Translations under genes and position numbers: made by a program
Notes under the pieces: model-generated
Databases searched by the model: none
The model's input: only the letters and a program-made list of their open reading frames with translations
Told to the model about the DNA's origin: nothing
Assembly: GCF_014196055.1 (NCBI RefSeq)
Contig: NZ_JACICY010000004.1
Span: forward strand, 248,065 to 312,064
Direction: 5' to 3'
Source: Novosphingobium hassiacum
GTDB taxonomy: Bacteria; Pseudomonadota; Alphaproteobacteria; Sphingomonadales; Sphingomonadaceae
Length of the DNA stretch: 64,000 bases
Part shown: positions 58,002-64,000 of the stretch, piece after piece
Numbering within the stretch: position 1 is the first letter of the stretch
Layout: each line of letters starts with the position of its first letter

Positions 58002-58739
58002 CTATCCGGCTTCGGGCGCTGGTCGGCGCCTGGCCGGAAAGGGTATCGCCGCCTCGTACGCCAATCCTTCGTCAAGTCCGAGGTTCTCCGAGGCGCGATA
58101 CAGGCTCTTGTATTGTGCGATCGAACGGGACTTGTTTGACAACACACTGCGACAAATCTCCTGGATACGCCCGTCGAGCTGATCGTCAGGCACGGCCTCA
58201 AGGATCAGGCCGATCGTGGCCGCCTCCGCAGCGGTGTAGTGCCGCCCCGTAAAGCTCATCTCGCGTGCGCGCATGGCGCCGACACGCGCCGGAAGGCGCT
58301 GGCTCCCGCCCCATCCCGGATACAAGCCAATCCTGGCATGGGTGTCTGCAAAGCGGGATCGCTCCGAAGCGACTATCAGGTCGCAGGCCAACGCTATCTC
58401 AAGTCCTCCGGTGAGGCAGAATCCATCTACGCGTGCAATCACCGCTTGCGGCATTGTTTCGAGCATTTTGCACAATTCACGTGCTTCTTGCGAAAATTGA
58501 CTCTGAACGGCAGGGCTGAACTCGGGCGACTGGGCGTACTTCAGATCGACCCCGGCGCTGAAAGCCTTGCCTTGGCCCGTCAGAATCAGCACTCGTGCTT
58601 CAGAAGCCGCAACGCTCGCTACGGCTGCGAGCAACTCCGTCATCAAGGGCGGTGAAATGGCGTTAAGCAGCTCCGGTCTCGCCAAAGTCAGAGTCGTTAC
58701 CCGGTCGTTTTCCTCGTGGTGAATAAACTGTGTCTTCAT
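58002..58739 (-). CDS. Enoyl-CoA hydratase/isomerase (crotonase) family protein
   Basis: 245 residues. Oxyanion-hole motifs GQGKAFSAGVDLKYA near residue 55 and DGFCLTGGLEIALACDL near 105 are clear. The first catalytic Glu (GGLEIA) is present; the second site of the rat hydratase is His in FADTHARIG. It may be a hydratase variant or a hydrolase. Three operator-like sites lie upstream, shared with the SDR at 58931. Confidence 0.9.
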   Translation of the reverse strand: MKTQFIHHEENDRVTTLTLARPELLNAISPPLMTELLAAVASVAASEARVLILTGQGKAFSAGVDLKYAQSPEFSPAVQSQFSQEARELCKMLETMPQAVIARVDGFCLTGGLEIALACDLIVASERSRFADTHARIGLYPGWGGSQRLPARVGAMRAREMSFTGRHYTAAEAATIGLILEAVPDDQLDGRIQEICRSVLSNKSRSIAQYKSLYRASENLGLDEGLAYEAAIPFPARRRPAPEAG

Positions 58740-58794
58740 TACGAATACTCCCTCGCCATCTGCTCACCCGCCATGACCGTCGCGAAAGCCGGAA

Positions 58795-58810
58795 ATGACC
58801 AACCTGTCAA
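58795..58810. promoter_or_regulatory. Putative operator, one mismatch from TTGAC-N6-GTCAA
   Basis: ATGACCAACCTGTCAA lies 56 bases from the crotonase start at 58739. A half site TTGACCGATTG follows at 58820. Confidence 0.55.
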
Positions 58811-58850
58811 GAAAGCCCCTTGACCGATTGTACGGGTACGCGGCATTAAG

Positions 58851-58866
58851 TTGACCAATTGGCCAA
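58851..58866. promoter_or_regulatory. Putative operator resembling a RutR-type site
   Basis: TTGACCAATTGGCCAA is one base from TTGAC-N6-GTCAA and close to the known E. coli RutR (TetR family) consensus TTGACCA-N2-TGGTCAA. It lies 65 bases before the SDR start at 58931. Confidence 0.6.
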
Positions 58867-58930
58867 GTCCGTTCTGACGCGTACAACAGTGCCGGCGCTC
58901 ACCCGATGATACCAACCGAGGACAAGGCGA

Positions 58931-59650
58931 ATGAATCTTGAGGGAAAGGTTGCAATCGTAACAGGGGGCACGCGCGGCATTGGCGCAGGTATTGCCCGCC
59001 GCTTGGCCGCAGAGGGCGCAAAGCTGGTGCTTAGCTACCGCTCACGGGCCGACGATGCGGAGGCCTTGATCGGTCAACTGGGGGACAACGCCTTGGCCTT
59101 GCGGGCCGACATCGCAGATGCCGGATCCGGTCCTCTTCTTGTAAATGCGGCCGTGGAACGGTTCGGCGGGCTCGACATCCTGATAAACAATGCCGGCCGG
59201 CCCGATTTCGCCCCCCTTGCAAGCGTGGCTGCAGAGACGCTCCATGAGGTTTTCGCGCTCAACACCATCGGGCTGCTCATGATGAGCCAAGCGGCGGCAC
59301 AGCACATGCGTGACGGTGGGAGTATCGTGAGTATTTCCAGCATGGCCGCACGATCAAGATCCGGAGGCCTTTCGGTATATGCTGGTAGCAAGGCAGCAGT
59401 TGAAGCGTTCACCCGGTGCTGGGCTACCGAGCTTGCGCCCCGTCGCATCACTGTCAATACTGTGGTCCCCGGTGTCGTAGATACCGATCTGTTGCGCCAG
59501 ACCACACCGGAGGAGCGCATTTCGGCCTACGTGGCTCCGCTCGGGCGTCTTGGAGCCCCAGAGGATATTGCCGCTGCCGTGGCCTTCCTCTGCAGTGAAG
59601 ACGGTCGCTGGATCACCGGCCAGGATATCGTTGCAAGTGGCGGCGCCTGA
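58931..59650 (+). CDS. Short-chain dehydrogenase/reductase
   Basis: 239 residues with AGGACAAGG before ATG. TGGTRGIGAGIA near residue 12, SYRSRADD after strand two, NNAGRPDF near 85 and YAGSK near 149; the end is WITGQDIVASGGA. It is closely similar to the SDR at 57217. It lies divergent from the crotonase gene and shares its multi-operator promoter region. Confidence 0.93.
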   Translation: MNLEGKVAIVTGGTRGIGAGIARRLAAEGAKLVLSYRSRADDAEALIGQLGDNALALRADIADAGSGPLLVNAAVERFGGLDILINNAGRPDFAPLASVAAETLHEVFALNTIGLLMMSQAAAQHMRDGGSIVSISSMAARSRSGGLSVYAGSKAAVEAFTRCWATELAPRRITVNTVVPGVVDTDLLRQTTPEERISAYVAPLGRLGAPEDIAAAVAFLCSEDGRWITGQDIVASGGA

Positions 59651-59740
59651 GCTGTGAGCTTGATAGACCCTGGAAACGCGCCAGCAGTCCACGCTGGCAC
59701 GGCCTGCTGTTCCCTTGAAGGTGTTGCAGTTCCGAGTTGG

Positions 59741-60466
59741 TCAGACGGTCCCTTTCTCCTGCCCTGAAGCGGGAAAGCTGGCTCTATCGGCTGAATCGCC
59801 CGGTGTATCTAACGCTTTGCCGGACTGGAGCAAGCGGATGAGACTTTCGGCGAAAACCGGGATCTCGTTGATCGGGTCAAGCGAGTTGTACAACCGCCCT
59901 TGCATCATGGCTCCTGCAATGAAATAGAACAGGATGTTGGTCTGCCGTCGGGCGACCGCCTCACCATGTGGCGTAATCTGCATCAACGTCTGGAAAATGA
60001 AGGCGTTGTGTTCCTGCGCCATGCTGCGCACTTTTTCGGCGAGCTCCGGATACTCTTCGATCAAGGTGACACCGGCAGCCATGTGCAGATGGCCCGGCAC
60101 AAAGCCCTCTTCCTGCTTTGCCGCGATCTGCGCACGGCACATCCAGTCGATATGAGCGAGCAGTGACTCGGCTGGAGCGAGTTTGGTCTGGTAGATCCGT
60201 TCGATCTGGCGCCGTTGTATGCTCCACAGGTGATCGAACATGGCCAACAACAGGTCCAGCTTTGATGGGAAGAAGTGGTAGAAACTTCCCTTGAGAACCC
60301 CCGCCTCTTCGATCAGCCGGTTAACGCCGATTTCGGAATAGCCATAACGCCACATCAGGCGCAGCGCGCAATTCAGGATTCGCGCGCGCGTCGCCCTTCC
60401 GCGCGACGTTCTGGCGGCACCATCCCCGCTCACGTCCAATTTTTCAGCCTGTTTAGTCACCGTCAT
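59741..60466 (-). CDS. TetR/AcrR-family transcriptional regulator (TetR-3)
   Basis: 241 residues from ATG 60466; a TTG at 60478 is less likely. The helix-turn-helix ARILNCALRLMWRYG...IGVNRLIEEAGVLKGSFYHFFPSKLDLLLAM covers about residues 30-78. The C-terminal domain resembles TetR_C_6-type ligand pockets. It diverges from an SDR gene and the consensus palindrome lies between them, which makes it the best candidate regulator for the scattered operators. It sits within 1.5 kb of four of the operator copies. Confidence 0.9.
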   Translation of the reverse strand: MTVTKQAEKLDVSGDGAARTSRGRATRARILNCALRLMWRYGYSEIGVNRLIEEAGVLKGSFYHFFPSKLDLLLAMFDHLWSIQRRQIERIYQTKLAPAESLLAHIDWMCRAQIAAKQEEGFVPGHLHMAAGVTLIEEYPELAEKVRSMAQEHNAFIFQTLMQITPHGEAVARRQTNILFYFIAGAMMQGRLYNSLDPINEIPVFAESLIRLLQSGKALDTPGDSADRASFPASGQEKGTV

Positions 60467-60662
60467 CCAAACCCCCAAGCGGCATCAGGTTGCTCAAGCC
60501 CAACCGCGCAATTCGAGCGACCGGACTGAAACGGAATGGCACAGATCGTCAACTGCAAAGTGCGGGCATGGTCGGCCCCAATGCTGCTGCAAAGATGTGG
60601 ATGCAACGCCGTCCTCCGTTCGCACGTGCCCCAGTGTCGCAATCCATCGATCTGTCCAGAAC

Positions 60663-60678
60663 TTGACAGATCCGTCAA
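60663..60678. promoter_or_regulatory. Putative operator TTGAC-N6-GTCAA between TetR-3 and an SDR
   Basis: TTGACAGATCCGTCAA has perfect arms and a GATC centre. It lies 49 bases before the SDR start at 60728 and about 197 bases from the TetR-3 start. Confidence 0.7.
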
Positions 60679-60727
60679 ATGTCGAAACAAGCGGCTTCAA
60701 ATTGAAATCATTAAAAGAGGAGCTGAC

Positions 60728-61474
60728 ATGGCACTGCTGCAGGGCAAAGTGGCATTCATTACCGGTGGTGGATCGGGCATCGGACGGGCCTGCGCCGTAG
60801 GTTTCGCAGCTGAGGGAGCCAGGGTCGTAGTCGTCGACGTTAATCTCGCAAATGCCGAGGAAGTTGCACAAGAGGTGCGCAATTCCGGGGGAGAGGCGCT
60901 GGCGATGGGTGTCGACACATCCGACAGCGCAGCCGTCGCAGAGGCGGTGCGCCAGACTGTCGCGACCTACGGATCTCTCGACTGCGCCGTAAACTCGGCC
61001 GGTGTCGGCACCGTGGCCCAACCGTTCGCCGATATTCCGGAAGAAGCCTGGGACCGGCAGATCGCGGTCAACCTCAACGGCGTCCGCTGGTCCATGAAGT
61101 ACCAACTGGCGGAGATGCGCAAACAGGGCAGCGGCAGCATCGTCAACATCTCGTCGGGCGCGGGTCTAGCGGCAGTGCCCCGCGCCGGCGCCTATGTGGC
61201 AGCAAAGCACGCGGTGGTCGGTATGACCAAGGTGGCAGCGATCGATCATGCCCAGGAGAACATCCGAGTCAACGCGATCTGTCCTGGCTACATCCTGACT
61301 GCGATGACCGAAGCCGCCGCCAAAGTCCGGACGCTGGACGTGGCGCAGCTCTGCCCGATCGGCCGCGCCGGACAGCCGCACGAGATCGCCGATGCCGCCG
61401 CCTGGCTCTGCTCGGACAAGTCATCGTACGTGACGGGCGTGGCCTTGCCGGTCGACGGAGGCTACCAGGCGTAA
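60728..61474 (+). CDS. Short-chain dehydrogenase/reductase
   Basis: 248 residues from ATG 60728 behind AGAGGAG; upstream in-frame ATGs lie before the operator and are rejected. TGGGSGIGRACA near residue 12, VVDVNLAN (acid after strand two, NAD type), NSAGVG near 88 and YVAAK near 155. It is followed after 82 bases by the Gfo/Idh/MocA gene and probably shares its transcript. Confidence 0.93.
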   Translation: MALLQGKVAFITGGGSGIGRACAVGFAAEGARVVVVDVNLANAEEVAQEVRNSGGEALAMGVDTSDSAAVAEAVRQTVATYGSLDCAVNSAGVGTVAQPFADIPEEAWDRQIAVNLNGVRWSMKYQLAEMRKQGSGSIVNISSGAGLAAVPRAGAYVAAKHAVVGMTKVAAIDHAQENIRVNAICPGYILTAMTEAAAKVRTLDVAQLCPIGRAGQPHEIADAAAWLCSDKSSYVTGVALPVDGGYQA

Positions 61475-61556
61475 TCCTGGTCACGGTCCGGGCCGTCGCC
61501 AGCGCCAGCGCCAGACCTGACGTTCAGCCCAGACGCGGCTCGAAGGGGACATGGTC

Positions 61557-62648
61557 ATGAGGGTCGCCGTTGTCGGGACGGGTATGTTTTCGCGCATCAC
61601 CGCCTTGCCCGGGATTGCCCTGGCAAAAACGGCCGAGTTGGGCGGCGTCTTCGACCTTGCCCCTGAAGCCGCCCGCGCGGCTGCCGAGGCGTATGACACG
61701 ACCTGCTTTGATAGCCTGGATGCGCTTCTCGCTTCGGGGCCCGATCTTGTCTATCTGTCCACTCCGCCCAGCAGCCACGTAGTGCTGCTGGATCGGGTGA
61801 TCGACGCAGGGCGGAATGTACTGTGCGAAAAGCCGATGTGCTCCACGACCGCAGAAGTCGAGACTGCGCAGGCGCGCGCAGAGGCACGCGGCCTGCTCCA
61901 CGCCGTGGATCATGAATGGCGATACACATCTGCGTATCGGACTATCCGCCAGATGGTTCAGGATGGGACCTTGGGTACCGTCCGCAATGTTAATGTCTCG
62001 GTATGCGTCAACTACGGCGTGGTTGAAGGCTGGCCGCCATTCTATGCCAGTTTTGCCACGATGCTGGCGGAGAGCGGGGGCGTCGTGCCCCAGCTCCTCT
62101 CTCACTTCTGCGACCTCTTCGAGTTCATGTTCGGCGGCCTTGCGGCCAGCGGCGCGGCCTTGGCGACAATGATTCCATACAAGCCACTGTCACCGACCGA
62201 TCCAACGCTTGCGTTCGTGGACGGAGAGGACAGTTGTGCGCTTTCCGGCTTCCTGCCAAACGGCGCACCGGTGGCGATCAGCGCGTCGTGGGTCGCGGCT
62301 GCCCCGACCGGAGCGCAGTGGACAATCACCGGAAGCAAGGAAAGTGTGATCTACCGGACCGGCGGCTTGCTGAATGGGGGAAAGCTGGGCCTCGTCACCT
62401 CCGACTTCGCCTTGCGAGACGTCGACCAATTGCCGGAATACAATCCCTGCGTGTTTGGCGACGGCGGTAACCGCGAATATCAGCATGGCTTGTTTGCCGC
62501 CGAGATCGAGGACATCGCCGCTGCGCTGGCCAGCGGCCGGACCACAGGCCAGTTCGCCACTTTTGCCGACGAAGTCGCTGTCCGTCGCAACATCGAGCAT
62601 TGGCGTTCTTCAGGGATCCGGGCGGCCTCAGCGGCCCTCGGCCCCTGA
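61557..62648 (+). CDS. Gfo/Idh/MocA family oxidoreductase
   Basis: 363 residues. ATG 61557 is preferred because GGGG lies 8 bases upstream; ATG 61551 is too close. The Rossmann start RVAVVGTGMFSRI, the STPPSSH segment near residue 66 and the signature EKP near residue 90 define the family. The C-terminal alpha/beta domain follows from about 125. Members oxidise sugars, polyols or related alcohols with NAD(P). Its substrate is unknown. Confidence 0.9.
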   Translation: MRVAVVGTGMFSRITALPGIALAKTAELGGVFDLAPEAARAAAEAYDTTCFDSLDALLASGPDLVYLSTPPSSHVVLLDRVIDAGRNVLCEKPMCSTTAEVETAQARAEARGLLHAVDHEWRYTSAYRTIRQMVQDGTLGTVRNVNVSVCVNYGVVEGWPPFYASFATMLAESGGVVPQLLSHFCDLFEFMFGGLAASGAALATMIPYKPLSPTDPTLAFVDGEDSCALSGFLPNGAPVAISASWVAAAPTGAQWTITGSKESVIYRTGGLLNGGKLGLVTSDFALRDVDQLPEYNPCVFGDGGNREYQHGLFAAEIEDIAAALASGRTTGQFATFADEVAVRRNIEHWRSSGIRAASAALGP

Positions 62649-62656
62649 GCGTTTCA

Positions 62657-63553
62657 TCATGCCCAGCCGGGTTCTTCCCACCAGGGATAGAAGTCTGGCA
62701 AATCCTTGCTCACCCGGTCGGGAAAGACCGCCGGGCGCTTTTCGAGGAAGCTCATGACGCCTTCACGGGCATCTCCCGCTCGACCACGGGCATAGACTGC
62801 GCGGCTGTCGATCCGGTGCGCAAGCATGGGATGGCTCAATCCAAGGCCCCGCCACATCATCTGGCGGGTCAGCGTGACCGAAACCGGCGCCGAATTGTCA
62901 GCAATCTCGCGCGCGATCGCGTAGGCAGCGGGCAAAAGCTCCTCTGGCGCGTGTACGGAGCGGAGCAGCCCTCCAGCAAGCGCTTCCTCGGCTGTCAGGA
63001 GCCTTCCTGTTTCGCACCATTCCAGCGCACGTGAGATACCGACGATCCGCGGCAGGAACCAGTGAGACGCGGCCTCGGGCACGATGCCACGCCTGGCAAA
63101 GACAAATCCGATCTTTGCGGTATTCGCGGCCAGACGAATGTCCATTGGCAGCGTCAGGGTGATCCCGATCCCTACCGCAGGACCATTGATGGCCCCGATA
63201 ACCGGCTTGAGGCTTTCGAAGATGCGCAGGCTGGCTTTGCCTCCGCTATCGCGCACATCTTCGTGCGACCAATCAATGCTGCCATCCGGGCGGACAGGCC
63301 CGCCAAGGTCGCTGCCAGCATAGTCGAAGGTCTGTGCACCGTTCTCGAGGTCAGCGCCCGCGCAAAAAGCCCGCCCTTCACCTGTCACAATCACGGCTCT
63401 GACATCGTCGTCGGCATCGCTCAGTTCGAAGGCGGCGATAATTTCGTCGCACATCTGCGCAGTGTAAGCATTAAGCCGATCCGGCCGGTCCAGAGTGAGC
63501 ATCGCGATGTTGTCCGAGACATCGTAGCGGATCGTTTCGAATTGCCGTGACAT
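62657..63553 (-). CDS. Enoyl-CoA hydratase/isomerase (crotonase) family protein
   Basis: 298 residues. ATG 63553 is favoured because AGGAG lies 10 bases upstream; ATG 63562 is too close to it. EGRAFCAGADLENG near residue 65 and NGPAVGIGITLTLPMDIRLA near 120 give the oxyanion hole. The first classic Glu position is Thr, while RRGIVPEAASHWFLPRIVG near 155 carries a Glu typical of a hydratase subgroup. It diverges from the second sulfotransferase across an operator. Confidence 0.9.
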   Translation of the reverse strand: MSRQFETIRYDVSDNIAMLTLDRPDRLNAYTAQMCDEIIAAFELSDADDDVRAVIVTGEGRAFCAGADLENGAQTFDYAGSDLGGPVRPDGSIDWSHEDVRDSGGKASLRIFESLKPVIGAINGPAVGIGITLTLPMDIRLAANTAKIGFVFARRGIVPEAASHWFLPRIVGISRALEWCETGRLLTAEEALAGGLLRSVHAPEELLPAAYAIAREIADNSAPVSVTLTRQMMWRGLGLSHPMLAHRIDSRAVYARGRAGDAREGVMSFLEKRPAVFPDRVSKDLPDFYPWWEEPGWA

Positions 63554-63678
63554 GCTCTTCATTCTCCTGCCGTTCGAAGTTCTGACGGAAGACGGATATC
63601 CGGATGGCAAGGCTGCCATTTATTCTACGAGATCCAGACAGTGTTTCCGTCCACCATTTCATCGCGCTATGTCCACGA

Positions 63679-63694
63679 TTGACTGATCTGTCAA
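63679..63694. promoter_or_regulatory. Putative operator TTGAC-N6-GTCAA before the second sulfotransferase
   Basis: TTGACTGATCTGTCAA has perfect arms and a GATC centre. It lies 44 bases before the short ORF at 63739 and 126 bases from the crotonase start at 63553. Confidence 0.7.
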
Positions 63695-63738
63695 ATTCTG
63701 TTCAACTCGAGGCCAGAGATGCGGGTTGGAGAGCGAAC

Positions 63739-63786
63739 ATGACAAATTTGGATACCCCACCCCTGGATGAGACATGCCACCGATGA
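63739..63786 (+). CDS. Possible 15-residue leader ORF coupled to the sulfotransferase
   Basis: An ATG behind GGAGAG opens 15 codons (MTNLDTPPLDETCHR) ending in TGA that overlaps the next ATG as ATGA. It could be a translational-coupling leader for the sulfotransferase. No attenuator hairpin was recognised; it may also be a chance ORF. Confidence 0.35.
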   Translation: MTNLDTPPLDETCHR

Positions 63787-64000
63787 CCGACGCCGAGACA
63801 GAAACGATGACCGCATTGCCAAGCTTGCCCTGTCCCGACGCCCTCTGTGATCAGGCGATGGCCGAAACCGGTCTCTCGGACTGGGGGCCGGTGGATTTTC
63901 GCGAACCGCTGGAGCGGCTTGTCACATCTGTGCGGGCCGAGGCTGAACTTTCGCCAGAAGGTACGTCACGGCTGGAGCGAGCGCTGGTAAAGAGCCTGTC
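63783..64000 (+). CDS. Sulfotransferase-family protein, N-terminal part (gene runs off right edge)
   Basis: 72 residues are visible from ATG 63783; an in-frame ATG at 63807 is an alternative. The segment AMAETGLSDWGPVDFREPLERLVTSVRAEA matches the start of the protein at 48194 (AARDETGLVDFGPGPFEDGLEVLCKSIREEA), so it is a paralogue. The PAPS-binding loop lies beyond the window. It shares the same operator type as the other copy. Confidence 0.75.
   Translation, partial: MTDAETETMTALPSLPCPDALCDQAMAETGLSDWGPVDFREPLERLVTSVRAEAELSPEGTSRLERALVKSL

Noticed and set aside
63604..63738. Longer version of the leader ORF starting at 63604
   Set aside because: It would cross the operator and promoter region and has no ribosome-binding site.

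Overview
The window looks like accessory DNA of a high-GC alphaproteobacterium, most likely a sphingomonad (Novosphingobium/Sphingobium-like). This is inferred from the trb-type conjugation operon, the TonB-dependent receptor, and the long run of short-chain dehydrogenases (SDRs), acyl-CoA enzymes, a Rieske oxygenase and sulfotransferases. No rRNA, tRNA or CRISPR array was seen.

Region 1 (1-8.7 kb, minus strand) is a tightly packed trbB-C-D-E-J-K-L-F-G-I operon for a conjugative type IV secretion system. Most junctions overlap or are under 6 bases. trbI runs off the left edge. Region 2 (8.7-10.6 kb) is a mobile-element junction. It holds a 929-bp IS5-family element with imperfect inverted repeats and a TCA duplication. 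The element's transposase is frameshifted, and it sits inside a small ORF that can be rebuilt across the insertion. A decayed IS3-like transposase remnant lies next to it.

Region 3 (10.6-64 kb) is catabolic. It begins with a TonB receptor, a tannase-family lipoprotein and a HSL-type esterase, then sucCD. A minus-strand set follows (two acyl-CoA dehydrogenases, SDR, crotonase), diverging from a plus-strand set (double-domain CoA transferase, thiolase-fold lipid-transfer-like protein, MFS transporter, SDR). Next come an amidohydrolase, two acyl-CoA ligases, a DUF2889 protein, several SDRs, an isochorismatase-fold protein, a thiolase and a nitronate-monooxygenase-like flavoprotein. The middle has two TetR regulators, a nitroreductase, a Rieske oxygenase and a molybdopterin oxidoreductase. 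The right part has an epimerase, a sulfotransferase, NTF2-like and DUF35 proteins, an MDR reductase, a LCAD-like dehydrogenase, an ADP-forming acyl-CoA synthetase, more SDRs and crotonases, a third TetR, a Gfo/Idh/MocA oxidoreductase and the start of a second sulfotransferase.

Together these suggest uptake, ester cleavage, CoA activation and beta-oxidation-like breakdown of an alicyclic or branched carboxylic acid, perhaps terpenoid or steroid-like. The substrate cannot be read from sequence. The most interesting signal is a repeated intergenic palindrome, TTGAC-N6-GTCAA. It lies upstream of the TonB receptor and at least six other catabolic promoters, and is absent from the trb region. This points to one scattered regulon under a TetR-type repressor.
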